The position numbers and the translations under genes were made by a program. The notes beneath the pieces were generated by a model. The model was not told the DNA's origin and did not search any database. It was given only the letters and a program-made list of their open reading frames with translations. Shown in pieces: positions 17,969-27,207 of a stretch of 64,000 nt of DNA. This stretch comes from Nioella halotolerans (GTDB lineage Bacteria; Pseudomonadota; Alphaproteobacteria; Rhodobacterales; Rhodobacteraceae). Position 1 is the first letter of the stretch. Each line of letters opens with the position of its first letter. The DNA lies in the NCBI GenBank assembly GCA_003428585.1, contig QVQC01000053.1, positions 62,001 through 126,000 on the forward strand, read 5' to 3'.

Positions 17969-19201
17969 TCAGTCGGCGTCATCCATGTCAAAGCCCAAAT
18001 GCCGTGCGACGGTGTAGATATCCTTGTCACCGCGTCCGCACATGTTCATGCAGATGATGTGATCGGCGGGCAGGTCCGACGCGATCTTGGTGACATGGGC
18101 CAACGCGTGGGAGGGCTCCAGCGCCGGGATGATCCCCTCTTTCTCGCAACACAGCTGGAAGGCGGCGAGCGCTTCCTTGTCGGTGATGGAGACGTATTTC
18201 GCCCGGCCAATATCGTGCAGCCAGCTATGCTCCGGCCCTATGCCGGGGTAATCGAGCCCCGCAGAAATCGAGTAGCCTTCGAGGATCTGGCCGTCATCGT
18301 CCTGCAGCAGGTAGGTGCGGTTGCCATGCAGCACGCCGGGGCGTCCGCCGGTCAGGCTGGCGCAATGTTCCATCTCGTCGTCAACGCCCTTGCCGCCCGC
18401 CTCGACACCGATGATGTCGACCGACTTGTCATCGAGGAACGGGTAGAAGAGACCCATGGCGTTGGACCCGCCGCCGATCGCGGCGATGATCGTGTCGGGC
18501 AGGCGACCCTCGGCCTCCTGCATCTGGGCCTTGGTTTCCTTGCCGATGATCTGCTGGAAGTCACGCACCATCGCCGGGTAGGGATGCGGCCCGGCCACCG
18601 TGCCGATGCAGTAGAACGTGTCGCGCACATTGGTCACCCAGTCGCGCAGCGCGTCGTTCATCGCGTCCTTCAGCGTGCCGCGCCCGGAGGTCACCGGCAC
18701 CACCTCCGCCCCCAAAAGCCGCATGCGGAACACGTTGGGCTTCTGGCGTTCCACGTCATGCGCGCCCATGTAGACCACGCATTTCAGGCCGAACTTGGCG
18801 CAGACCGTGGCTGTTGCCACCCCGTGCTGTCCAGCGCCTGTTTCGGCGATGATCCGGGTCTTGCCCATGCGGCGGGCAAGGATGATCTGGCCCAGCACGT
18901 TGTTGATCTTGTGCGCGCCGGTGTGGTTCAATTCGTCGCGCTTCATGTAGACCTTGGCGCCGCCCAAGTGGTCGGTCAACCGTTCGGCAAAATAGAGCGG
19001 GCTGGGACGGCCCACGTAATGGGTCCAGAGATGGTGCATCTCGTCCCAGAAGCTTTCATCGGTCTTTGCGTGTTCGTATTGCCGGTCCAGTTCCAGGATC
19101 AGCGGCATCAGCGTTTCCGACACGAACCGCCCGCCGAAATCGCCGAAGCGGCCGTTCTCGTCGGGGCCGGTCATGAAGGAGTTGATCAGGTCTTCGGCCA
19201 T
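17969..19201 (-). CDS. trpB: Tryptophan synthase beta chain
   Basis: This 410-residue enzyme joins indole and serine to make tryptophan using PLP. The PLP lysine is K98 in [14 protein letters not shown], and the phosphate-binding loop [11 protein letters not shown] is present. Length and motifs are normal for TrpB1. It is not next to trpF or trpA in this window: upstream on the same strand, 73 bases away, is the mannonate dehydratase gene of the sugar cluster. Confidence 0.97.
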   Translation of the reverse strand: MAEDLINSFMTGPDENGRFGDFGGRFVSETLMPLILELDRQYEHAKTDESFWDEMHHLWTHYVGRPSPLYFAERLTDHLGGAKVYMKRDELNHTGAHKINNVLGQIILARRMGKTRIIAETGAGQHGVATATVCAKFGLKCVVYMGAHDVERQKPNVFRMRLLGAEVVPVTSGRGTLKDAMNDALRDWVTNVRDTFYCIGTVAGPHPYPAMVRDFQQIIGKETKAQMQEAEGRLPDTIIAAIGGGSNAMGLFYPFLDDKSVDIIGVEAGGKGVDDEMEHCASLTGGRPGVLHGNRTYLLQDDDGQILEGYSISAGLDYPGIGPEHSWLHDIGRAKYVSITDKEALAAFQLCCEKEGIIPALEPSHALAHVTKIASDLPADHIICMNMCGRGDKDIYTVARHLGFDMDDAD

Positions 19202-19274
19202 GGGTCACCTTGCGCCAGAGTTTTGCCAAGGCTTAAGCTAGGGCACTGTCCGGGACAAGCCAAACGCGCGTCTC

Positions 19275-20468
19275 TCAATTTGCCGCCGCCATCACCCCAC
19301 GCAGTTCGGCCAGCCCCCGCATTCGGCCGATCAGCGGGTAGCCCGGCATCATTGGCCGGTCGAGATCGGACAGAAGCGCATGGCCATGATCGGGGCGCAT
19401 CGGGATCTCCGCATCGAGGCGACCCTGCCGGCGCCTCCGCGCCTCTTCGGCCAAAAGCGCGCGGATCGTGCCGACCATGTCGGTGTCGCCCGACAGGTGC
19501 GCGCTTTCGGTAAAGGAACATCGGCCCATGTGCAGCGCCTCGCGCGTTGTGTTGCGAAGATGCGCGAAATGGATATGCGGCCCCAGACGTTCGACGAAAC
19601 CGGCGGGGTCGAAATCGGGCCGAACCCCGAGCGAGCCGGTGCAGATCGTGATCCCGTTGGCGGGGCTGTCCACCGCCGCGACCAGTGCCGCGTAATCCTC
19701 TTCGGTCGAGACGATGCGCGGAAGGCCAAGCAGCGGGAAGGGCGGATCGTCGGGGTGGCAGCACAGGCGCAGGCCAAGCGCCTCGGCGGTCGGCACCACC
19801 TGTTCGAGAAAGGCGGCAAGGTTGGCGCGCAAGGGGTCTTCGCCGATCCCGTCATAGGCAGACAGCGCGGCGCGGACATCCTCCAGCGTCCAGTGTTCGG
19901 CCGCGCCGGGCAGGCCGGCAAGGATGGTCCGTATCAGGTGCGGCGCAAGGTCGTTGCCGGCCTCGCGGTGCTGGCGGCGGGCGGCCTCCCGGATCTCCTC
20001 AGGGTAGTCCTGCGCGGCGCCCGGCCGTTGCAACACGTGCAGGTCGAAGACGGCGAAGTCGGTCAGATCAAAGCGCATCGCCGTACCGCCGCCGGGCGCC
20101 GGGGCGGCCAGATGCGTCCGGGTCCAGTCCAGCACCGGCATGAAATTGTAGCAGATCACCCCGATCCCGGCCTCGGCCAGATGGCGCAGGCTCTGCTTGT
20201 AGGCTGCGATGTGATCGCGCCAGTCGGCGCCTTGGGTCTTGATCGCCTCGGACACCGGCAGGCTTTCGACCACGTCCCATGTCAGGCCGGTGGGGGCATC
20301 CGGCGATCCCTCGATCAGCCGCTTGCGGCGGGCGATCTCCGCGGGCGTCCAGACCGCGCCCGTCGGCACGTGGTGCAGCGCCGACACGATACCGCCTGCG
20401 CCCGTCTGACCGATCTCGTCAATCGTGATTTCATCCTCGGGGCCGAACCAGCGCCACGTCTCTTTCAT
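19275..20468 (-). CDS. uxuA: Mannonate dehydratase
   Basis: This 397-residue protein matches UxuA along its length, from MKETWRWFGPEDEITIDEIG to the C-terminal GYPLIGRMRGLAELRGVMAA, including the metal-site regions CCHPDDPPFPLLGLPR and HIHFAHLRNT. It dehydrates D-mannonate to 2-keto-3-deoxygluconate with Fe/Mn. It is the last gene of a minus-strand run with a sugar importer, 15 bases after the ATPase gene. It works with uxaC, uxuB and the KDG kinase gene found on the other side of the cluster. Confidence 0.94.
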   Translation of the reverse strand: MKETWRWFGPEDEITIDEIGQTGAGGIVSALHHVPTGAVWTPAEIARRKRLIEGSPDAPTGLTWDVVESLPVSEAIKTQGADWRDHIAAYKQSLRHLAEAGIGVICYNFMPVLDWTRTHLAAPAPGGGTAMRFDLTDFAVFDLHVLQRPGAAQDYPEEIREAARRQHREAGNDLAPHLIRTILAGLPGAAEHWTLEDVRAALSAYDGIGEDPLRANLAAFLEQVVPTAEALGLRLCCHPDDPPFPLLGLPRIVSTEEDYAALVAAVDSPANGITICTGSLGVRPDFDPAGFVERLGPHIHFAHLRNTTREALHMGRCSFTESAHLSGDTDMVGTIRALLAEEARRRRQGRLDAEIPMRPDHGHALLSDLDRPMMPGYPLIGRMRGLAELRGVMAAAN

Positions 20469-20483
20469 CGTATCACCCGGCCC

Positions 20484-21563
20484 TTAATCCATCCGCAGCG
20501 ACAGGCCGCTGTCACTGTCGAACAGGTGGATCTCGCCATGATCGGGCGCGATGGCGAGGATATCGCCCCGCGCCGCGTTGGTCTGGCCCGTCAAGTGCAG
20601 CGTCAAAGGCTGGCCGTTGCGCAGCTTGCCGTAGAGGTAGGATTCGCCGCCCAGTTGCTCCACGCTCTGCACGTCTAGATGCAGGTGGCCATCCTCCGCC
20701 GGGTGCATGTGGTTGGGCCGAATACCCAGCGTCACCGCCTGTCCCGGCCGCTGAGCGAAGCCGGTTTCGGGCAGCACCATGGTTTCGCCGGTCTCAAGTT
20801 CCAGCACCTCGCGGTTTCCAGCCTCGACTCGACCCTTGATGAAGTTCATCCGCGGGCTGCCGATGAACCCCGCGACGAAGAGGTTCGCCGGCCGGTTGTA
20901 GAGGTCGAGCGGGCGACCGAACTGTTCCAGTTCGCCAAGACGCAGCACGGCGATCTTGTCGGCCATGGTCATCGCCTCCACTTGGTCGTGGGTGACGTAG
21001 ATCATGGTGTTCTGCAACCGCCGGTGCAGGCTGGTGATCTCGCCGCGCATGTCGACGCGCAGTTCCGCATCGAGGTTCGACAGCGGTTCATCGAAGAGGA
21101 ACACGCGCGGCTCGCGCACCACCGCGCGGCCGATGGCGACGCGCTGACGCTGGCCACCGGACAGGTCCTTGGGCCGACGATCCAGCAGCGGGTCGATCTT
21201 CAGCATCTTGGCCACTTCATCAACCTTGGCGGCGATCTCCGCCTTGGGCGTGTTGATGTTCTCCAGCCCGAAGCTGAGGTTCTGGCGCACCGACATGTGG
21301 GGGTAGAGCGCGTAGCTCTGGAACACCATGGCCAGCCCGCGGTCGGCGGCGGGGATCTTGTTGACCACCTCGCCCCCGATGACGATATCGCCGTCGGTGA
21401 TCGGCTCCAGCCCCGAGATCATCCGCAAAAGCGTGGACTTGCCGCAGCCGGACGGCCCCACGAACACGCAGAACTCGCCATGCGTCACGTCGAGGTCGAT
21501 GCCCTTGATCACATCGACCGCGCCGTAGGATTTGCGCACGTCCTTCAGTTCAACCCTGGCCAT
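20484..21563 (-). CDS. Sugar ABC transporter ATPase, UgpC/MsmK type
   Basis: This 359-residue ATPase has Walker A GPSGCGKS, signature LSGGQRQRV, Walker B VFLFDEPLSNLD and a C-terminal regulatory OB/TOBE region (GIRPNHMHPAEDGHLHLDVQ), as in maltose and glycerol-3-phosphate importers. It powers the two permeases encoded just upstream. ATG 21563 is preferred to a GTG one codon earlier. In the sulfoquinovose cluster of Agrobacterium the equivalent would be SmoE (inference). Confidence 0.93.
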   Translation of the reverse strand: MARVELKDVRKSYGAVDVIKGIDLDVTHGEFCVFVGPSGCGKSTLLRMISGLEPITDGDIVIGGEVVNKIPAADRGLAMVFQSYALYPHMSVRQNLSFGLENINTPKAEIAAKVDEVAKMLKIDPLLDRRPKDLSGGQRQRVAIGRAVVREPRVFLFDEPLSNLDAELRVDMRGEITSLHRRLQNTMIYVTHDQVEAMTMADKIAVLRLGELEQFGRPLDLYNRPANLFVAGFIGSPRMNFIKGRVEAGNREVLELETGETMVLPETGFAQRPGQAVTLGIRPNHMHPAEDGHLHLDVQSVEQLGGESYLYGKLRNGQPLTLHLTGQTNAARGDILAIAPDHGEIHLFDSDSGLSLRMD

Positions 21564-21597
21564 CACTCAGCCCTTTCTTGTTTCGTTGCGCCGCCGC

Positions 21598-22650
21598 TCA
21601 CTTGCCGCCCGTCGAGGCGATGCCGGTGGCGATGTATTTTTGCAGGAACATGAACACCGCCGCGATCGGCAGAAGCGTCAGCACGGTCATGGCCAGAAGG
21701 CTGGTCCAGTCGGTCTGAAGCTCCCCCTGGAAGGAGTTCAGCGCCAGTTGCAGGGTGAAGTTCTCCGACTGGGTCAGCACGATCAGCGGCCACAGGAAAT
21801 CGTTCCAGCGCCACATGATCGCAAGGATCGCCAGCACAGCGATTGCCGGCGCCGAAAGCGGCACGATGATGCGCCAGAAGATCTTCCATTCGCTGGCCTT
21901 GTCCATGCGCGCGGCATCGAGGATCTCGTCGGGGATGGTGATCATGTATTGTCTCAGCAGGAACACCCCGGTCGGCGTCGCGGCGCCGGGGATGATCACC
22001 CCCCAGAGCGAGTTGAACATCCCCATCTGTGTCACGATCAGAAAGAGCGGCACCAGAACCACCGTCTGCGGAATCATCAGTGTTCCGATCACGATCAACA
22101 GCACCCCGGTGCGCCCCCGGAACTCGTATTTCGACAGCGCGAAAGCGGCCATGGAGTTGACCAGTAGCATCAGAAGCGTCGCGGTCACGGTGATGAACGT
22201 GGAATTCCACAAGAAGCGCAGGAAATTGAAGCGCTCGAAAAGGTCCGTGTAGTTTTCCGTCGCGAAGGCGATCCGCTCGATCGGCTCAAGTTGGGTGGCT
22301 TGCAGGCGGATGCGGGTTTCCGGGTCCACCGGCAGCACGATCTCGGCCCGGCCCGCGGCGCGCCGGGTCTGGGCAACGACCTCGCCGGCATACTCGCCCT
22401 CGGTCACGGTGAACAGCGGCAAGGCCTCGTCGAAGCCCGGCAGTTCCATGGTTTCCTGCGCGTAGGGCAGGAAACGCGGCGGAAAGCGGTCAAGCTCGTT
22501 CTGGGTCTTGAAGCTGGACAGGACCAGCCAGACCACCGGGCCGAACATCAGCAGGATGCCGAGGACCAGGTAGCCATAGGACACCCAGTCGGTCCAGTGC
22601 AGCCGCCCGCTGCCCCGCGTCGCGGTGAGGAAGGACCAGATTCTGCTCAT
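21598..22650 (-). CDS. Sugar ABC transporter permease, MalG type
   Basis: This 350-residue permease has an N-terminal membrane segment, a long periplasmic stretch (about residues 55-150) and five further membrane segments with the coupling loop EILDAARMDKASEWKIFWRI. The long loop, about 90 residues between the first segment and the rest, is larger than in classical MalG and is seen in a subset of rhizobial/rhodobacterial sugar importers. ATG 22650 has GAGGA upstream. The gene lies 144 bases after its partner permease, with a hairpin in the gap. Confidence 0.92.
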   Translation of the reverse strand: MSRIWSFLTATRGSGRLHWTDWVSYGYLVLGILLMFGPVVWLVLSSFKTQNELDRFPPRFLPYAQETMELPGFDEALPLFTVTEGEYAGEVVAQTRRAAGRAEIVLPVDPETRIRLQATQLEPIERIAFATENYTDLFERFNFLRFLWNSTFITVTATLLMLLVNSMAAFALSKYEFRGRTGVLLIVIGTLMIPQTVVLVPLFLIVTQMGMFNSLWGVIIPGAATPTGVFLLRQYMITIPDEILDAARMDKASEWKIFWRIIVPLSAPAIAVLAILAIMWRWNDFLWPLIVLTQSENFTLQLALNSFQGELQTDWTSLLAMTVLTLLPIAAVFMFLQKYIATGIASTGGK

Positions 22651-22745
22651 GTCGAAATCCTCGCATTGCTCGTGTCGGGGCAGCCGACCGGGTGATGCGC
22701 CGTCGCTGCGCGCCGGTTCGGCCAAGGCGCCGCCCGTTCGTATCC

Positions 22746-22768
22746 CGAAAGCCCCAGCGGGGCTTTCG
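22746..22768 (-). repeat. Hairpin between the two sugar permease genes
   Basis: CGAAAGCCCC (22746-22755) and GGGGCTTTCG (22759-22768) form a perfect 10-bp stem with a three-base loop in the 144-base gap. No T-run follows, so it is probably an mRNA stability or processing element rather than a terminator. Confidence 0.65.
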
Positions 22769-22794
22769 CCGCCGCTAGACGCCGGTTCGGCTGC

Positions 22795-23763
22795 TCACCC
22801 ATCGACATTCCTCCGGTTGAGCCAAAGCTGCACCAGCGTCAGCAGCACCAGCACCAGAGCCACCAGAAGCGACGCCGCCGCCGCCAGACCGAAGAGGCGC
22901 GGCGCCCCGGCGAAGCCTTCCTCGTAGATGTATTGAATGATGAAAGTCGTCGCCGTGCCCGGCCCGCCGCCGGTGAAAGCATAGACCTCGTCGAAGGTCT
23001 GCACGCCCTTGATCAGCGCCAGGACCAGCACCACCAGCATGGTCGGCGACAACAGTGGCAGGGTGATCTTGCGGAAGGTGCGCCACGGGCTTGCGCGGTC
23101 CATGGTCGCGGCCTCGTAAACGTCGCGCGGGATCGCCTGCAACCCGGCCAGAAGGATCAGCGTGTAGAACCCCATATGCGCCCAGACCGAGATGAAGACC
23201 GACCATGTGAAGGCCCATTGCGCATCGACCAGCCAGTTGATGCCGCCGATACCCGTCCAGTCGAGGAAGGCGTTCAACAGGCCCTCGCGCTGCAGGATCC
23301 ATTTCCAGATCAGGGCTACGACGACGGGCGACAGCAGCACGGGAAAAAAGAAAACCGAGCGAAAGAAGCCGCGCGCGCGGATATCGCGGTTGAGGATGAT
23401 CGCGGTCAGCAGGGAGAAGCCCACCATGATCCCCACCTGCAAGGTCACGAACCAACCCGTGTTCCACACCGCGCGCCAGAACTTGTCTTCGCGGCAGGTG
23501 TTGGGGTCGAGGTAGCTGGAACAATCCATCAGCGTTCCGAAGTTCCGCGCGCCCACGAACGGCCGGTCGACCAGCAGAACGTTGTCGGAGCCGGTCATCG
23601 CGTAGACGACGTTCAGGAAAACCGGCAGAAAAGCGAACAACCCGAAAAGCACAAGATTGGGCAGAAGGAAGACCCATGCCAGCCGGTTGATGCCCAGCAG
23701 ACGCTGTAGCGCCAGCATCGGGATCTCGATAATCCGCATGATGGGGGTAAGAATGGCGAGCAT
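22795..23763 (-). CDS. Sugar ABC transporter permease, MalF/UgpA type
   Basis: This 322-residue permease has six hydrophobic segments and the coupling loop DVYEAATMDRASPWRTFRKI. The periplasmic loop contains two Cys (MDCSSYLDPNTCRED). It pairs with the MalG-type permease downstream and lies 60 bases after the binding-protein gene, with a strong hairpin in the gap. Confidence 0.93.
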   Translation of the reverse strand: MLAILTPIMRIIEIPMLALQRLLGINRLAWVFLLPNLVLFGLFAFLPVFLNVVYAMTGSDNVLLVDRPFVGARNFGTLMDCSSYLDPNTCREDKFWRAVWNTGWFVTLQVGIMVGFSLLTAIILNRDIRARGFFRSVFFFPVLLSPVVVALIWKWILQREGLLNAFLDWTGIGGINWLVDAQWAFTWSVFISVWAHMGFYTLILLAGLQAIPRDVYEAATMDRASPWRTFRKITLPLLSPTMLVVLVLALIKGVQTFDEVYAFTGGGPGTATTFIIQYIYEEGFAGAPRLFGLAAAASLLVALVLVLLTLVQLWLNRRNVDG

Positions 23764-23785
23764 GGCCCGTCTCCGCCTGGGAACA

Positions 23786-23812
23786 CCCCCCGCGCCGGCG
23801 TGGCGCGGGGGG
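23786..23812 (-). repeat. Hairpin after the binding-protein gene
   Basis: CCCCCCGCGCC (23786-23796) and GGCGCGGGGGG (23802-23812) form a perfect 11-bp GC stem with a five-base loop. It is placed between the binding protein and the first permease, the usual spot for a structure that protects the upstream mRNA so that binding protein exceeds permease. Confidence 0.75.
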
Positions 23813-23823
23813 CAGGATCGCGT

Positions 23824-25095
23824 TTACTGGGATTCCGCCATGGCCGATTCAAGGTCGGCCGCCATGCGGGTCATGGCATCCTCGACGCTCAGTTCACCCA
23901 CGATGGCCTGGCTCAGACGCTCCACCGTGATGCCGAACATCGCCCGGTTGCCGGCATAGCCCTGGTACGCGAAGGCAATCGGCGAGACATTGGGCAGATC
24001 GGCGGCAAAGGCGTTGAGCGCGGCCTGCGCGGCATCCGATGCGCCCTCGAACTCCACCCCGCCAGAGGCAACGCCCAGATGCGCGGGCAGGTTGCGGGTG
24101 CGGGCCGTCACCTCGGCATAGACGTCTTCCTGCGCAAGGTAGTCGATCACCGCGGCCACGGCCTCGGGGTGCTCGGTCTGCTCGAACCCGACGATGCCGG
24201 CGCCACCGGGCATGCCGGAACAGGCACCGGCCGGGCCGCAGGGGCTGCCGACGACCTGCCAGTCGAAGAAATCGCCGACCTGTTCATCCATGCGGTTCAC
24301 CTGCCACGAGCCGGAATAGTAGAACACAAGCTCGCCATTGATGAATTCCTGCGCGGCGTCCTGATAGGTGGATCCGCCCTGTCCGGCCCAGACGTCACGC
24401 GCCATGGTGCCGTCCTCGTGCCAGTCCACGAATTGCTGCGAAAAGGCGGTGAACCCTTCGTCCACAAGCTGCCCGTTGCCCTCGTCATCGAAAAGCTGCG
24501 CACCGTAGGAAATCGCGGGGCCAGCCACCCGGTGGCCGGACCGGTCGATCGCCATCGGGAAGGAGGCATCGGTCGCCTCGGCCACGGCACGCGAGGCAGC
24601 CGCCCAGTCATCCCACGTGGCACCCTCGCCCGGCATCTCGACACCGGCCTGCTCGAAGAGCGTGGCGTTGGCAAAAGCCCCGGTGATGGTCAGCTGGCTG
24701 TGCATGCCGTAGATGCCGTCGTCATCCGCGCCGGCGCGATACCAGTCGAGCGTGTCGCCGAAGCTTTCCGCCCAGTAGTCGCGGTCCACGTAGGGCGCGA
24801 GGTCGAGGTAGTATTCGTTCAGCCCGCCGAGGTCGGTGACCTTGGCAATGTCCGGCCCGGTGCCGGCGGCAAGCTGCACCGGCAGGTTTTCGAGGATGGC
24901 CTGGTAGGCCACCACGTCGATCTCCACGTCGATGTCGGGGTTGTCGGCCTCGAAGCGGCTCAGCACGTCCTCGTAGACCTCGCATTCGTTGCCATCGGAA
25001 TAGCACATGAACCGGACTTCCTGCGCCGCGGCAGCGCCCGCCGCGAGCCCGAAGCCCGCCGCCAGCGTGGTTGTCAGCAGAATGTGTTTCTTCAT
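23824..25095 (-). CDS. Sugar ABC transporter substrate-binding protein (candidate SmoF)
   Basis: This 423-residue periplasmic protein has a clear signal peptide (MKKHILLTTTLAAGFGLAAG, cleavage after AAA before QEVRF). The mature part is a family 1 solute-binding protein with Cys pairs (MCYSDGNECEV and SPCGPAGACSG) that may form disulfides. The surrounding genes suggest a sulfosugar or uronate-type ligand. I recall the sulfoquinovosyl-glycerol binding protein SmoF as a member of this general family, but that match needs a search. It lies 40 bases after the third Gfo/Idh/MocA gene in the same operon. Confidence 0.9.
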   Translation of the reverse strand: MKKHILLTTTLAAGFGLAAGAAAAQEVRFMCYSDGNECEVYEDVLSRFEADNPDIDVEIDVVAYQAILENLPVQLAAGTGPDIAKVTDLGGLNEYYLDLAPYVDRDYWAESFGDTLDWYRAGADDDGIYGMHSQLTITGAFANATLFEQAGVEMPGEGATWDDWAAASRAVAEATDASFPMAIDRSGHRVAGPAISYGAQLFDDEGNGQLVDEGFTAFSQQFVDWHEDGTMARDVWAGQGGSTYQDAAQEFINGELVFYYSGSWQVNRMDEQVGDFFDWQVVGSPCGPAGACSGMPGGAGIVGFEQTEHPEAVAAVIDYLAQEDVYAEVTARTRNLPAHLGVASGGVEFEGASDAAQAALNAFAADLPNVSPIAFAYQGYAGNRAMFGITVERLSQAIVGELSVEDAMTRMAADLESAMAESQ

Positions 25096-25135
25096 CTCAG
25101 TTTCCTCCCTTGGGTCCTGTCTTGGATCTGGTCAG

Positions 25136-26200
25136 TCAGGGTTGGTCAGGTATCCAGCCCCGATAAAACGCCGATTCGCTTGAAACCGGCAGTAGTTTCG
25201 GCCCTCTATCCTGCACGGATTGGTAGATCGCCGTCACCAGTTCGATGGAGCGCCGCCCGTCGGCAAGCGTCACCTCGTTCCCGCCGCGCCCCTCCAGCGC
25301 GTCGGCCACCGCGTCGAGATAGCCGGCAAAGCCGGCATGCCGGTGCGGTGCCTCCTCCAGCACCGCGTCGACCTCGGCCTGCGTGACCGGGGCACGCGCG
25401 ATGAAACGCCATGCGTCTTGCGCCGGCGCATAGGGCGCGCTGCCGCTTTCCGCGGTCAGCCCCGCAAAGCAGAAGCGCAGGCGCGTCGTATCCTCGCCCG
25501 CACCCAATGTGACGGAGCTTGTCGCAAGCGCGCCGTTTTCCATGCGCAGGGCCAGTGCCGCGCAATCCTCTGTCTCGATGTCATTCACGCGGGTATCTGT
25601 CAGCGCCGTCACCTCCGCCACGGGCCCTAGCACATGGCACAGAATATCATGGGCGTGGATGGCGTGGCCGAGCAGCGCGCCACCGGATTCCCCCGCCCAC
25701 GTGCCGCGCCAAGGCACCGCGTAGTAGTCGGCGTCACGGTTCCAGTGCGTTTCCAGGCTTGCGACATAGGGTTTGCCAGCCAGCCCCGCCGCTTGCAGCG
25801 CTTTCAACTGCGCGATGGCGCGGCCATAGCGATACTGGAACACCGGGAAGACGGATTTCCCGCTGGCCTCGGCGGCGGCTTGCAGCCGGTCGGCTTCGTC
25901 CAGCGAGCGCACGATGGGTTTTTCACAAATCACGTGCTTGCCCGCCTCCAGCGCCTGCACCGCGACGGGGAAATGCAGGTGGGGCGGCAGGCAGATGTCG
26001 ACGAGGTCAATCGAAGCGTCGGCCAGCACCGCCTCCAGATCGCCGGAAATCGCGATATCGGGATCGCCCCCGGTCGCCGTCTCGGCGCGCGCGGCGTCAA
26101 GATCGCACATTACCGCCACCTGGAATCGCTCCGGCAGGGCGCGGTAGCCCGTCAGATACTCGGCCCCTATCCCGGCCCCGATGATGGCGACCCGGATCAT
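25136..26200 (-). CDS. Gfo/Idh/MocA-family oxidoreductase
   Basis: This 354-residue NAD(P)-dependent enzyme has the Rossmann start MIRVAIIGAGIGAEYLTGYR and the conserved EKP motif (CEKPIVRS, Lys near residue 96). The C-terminal alpha/beta domain includes GGALLGHAIHAHDILCHVLG, where His residues near 180 act in catalysis in this family. It overlaps the next upstream gene by four bases and is the third of three related genes in a row. The family oxidises hydroxyls of sugars, inositols and uronates; the substrate here is not known. Confidence 0.9.
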   Translation of the reverse strand: MIRVAIIGAGIGAEYLTGYRALPERFQVAVMCDLDAARAETATGGDPDIAISGDLEAVLADASIDLVDICLPPHLHFPVAVQALEAGKHVICEKPIVRSLDEADRLQAAAEASGKSVFPVFQYRYGRAIAQLKALQAAGLAGKPYVASLETHWNRDADYYAVPWRGTWAGESGGALLGHAIHAHDILCHVLGPVAEVTALTDTRVNDIETEDCAALALRMENGALATSSVTLGAGEDTTRLRFCFAGLTAESGSAPYAPAQDAWRFIARAPVTQAEVDAVLEEAPHRHAGFAGYLDAVADALEGRGGNEVTLADGRRSIELVTAIYQSVQDRGPKLLPVSSESAFYRGWIPDQP

Positions 26201-27207
26201 GCGGCCCCTCCTTCCGCGATGGCCTGCGCTTTCAGGGACAATTCGCAGACCTTGAAGACATGGGCCTGTGGCATCGCGGTGTCGGTGCGGTCGCGGATAT
26301 CGTCGATCAGCCGCGCGAAGTAGGGCAGCCCGGCGCCCGAGGCGTCGATCCGTTCGCACCTTTCCCCGTTGACGAGGATCAGGTGATCGGTGCCCGCGTG
26401 GCCCACATCGACATATTTGCGCAGTTCGATATAGCCCTCGGTCCCGAGGATCGTCAGCCGCCCGTCGCCCCATGTGGGCAGGGCTTCGGGCGTGTACCAG
26501 TCAACGCGGATATAGCCGTGTCCCCGTGGACTGCGCAGGGCAATTTCACCGAAGTCCTGCAAACCCGGGTCAGCAGGGTTTGCATAATTGGCCGCCGAGG
26601 CCAGCGTCACCTCTGCATCGGTCGATCCGGTGAAGAACAGGAACTGGTCGATCTGGTGGCTGGCGATATCGGTAAGGATGCCGCCATAAGCCTCGCGGTC
26701 GAAGAACCATCCGGGCCGCGTATCCCGGTTCAGCCGATGCGGCCCGATACCCAGCGTCTGCACGACGCGGCCAATGGCACCCTCGGCCACCAGCTCGGCG
26801 GCGCGGGTGACGGCCGGCACCTCGAAGCGTTCGGAAAAGTCGATGGACCAGATGCGACCGGTCTCGGCGACGGTTTGCCTGATCGTGTCCAGTTGCGCCA
26901 TCGTGGTGCAGCCGGGCTTGTCGCTCATCACGTCCTTGCCGGCCTGCATCGCCTTCACCGCCCAAGTGGCCCGGTCGCGCGGGATGCCCGATAGCAGGAT
27001 CAGGCCGATCGACGGGTCATCCAGCAGCGCTTCGGGACTTTCAGCCTTGGGCACGGACGGGAAACGTTTCACGAAGCCCGGCTCGGTATTGGGCTGTCCT
27101 TGCGTCCACCAGCCGGCGAACTCGGCGCCCGCGGCCTCCATGTTGGCCGCCATGCCGTAGACGTGGCGATGGTCGATTCCGATGGCGGCGAAACGCAGGC
27201 GGGTCAT
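26197..27207 (-). CDS. Gfo/Idh/MocA-family protein with altered nucleotide and EKP motifs
   Basis: This 336-residue protein aligns with the family but starts MTRLRFAAIGIDHRHVYGMA, without the usual GxGxxG dinucleotide motif, and has SDKPGCTT where EKP is expected. The C-terminal domain still carries GGILTDIASHQIDQFLFFTG with the His pair. It may use a different cofactor mode or be a non-redox partner such as a hydrolase/lyase of the family. It sits in the middle of three genes with four-base overlaps on both sides, so a product acting together with its neighbours is likely. Confidence 0.85.
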   Translation of the reverse strand: MTRLRFAAIGIDHRHVYGMAANMEAAGAEFAGWWTQGQPNTEPGFVKRFPSVPKAESPEALLDDPSIGLILLSGIPRDRATWAVKAMQAGKDVMSDKPGCTTMAQLDTIRQTVAETGRIWSIDFSERFEVPAVTRAAELVAEGAIGRVVQTLGIGPHRLNRDTRPGWFFDREAYGGILTDIASHQIDQFLFFTGSTDAEVTLASAANYANPADPGLQDFGEIALRSPRGHGYIRVDWYTPEALPTWGDGRLTILGTEGYIELRKYVDVGHAGTDHLILVNGERCERIDASGAGLPYFARLIDDIRDRTDTAMPQAHVFKVCELSLKAQAIAEGGAA

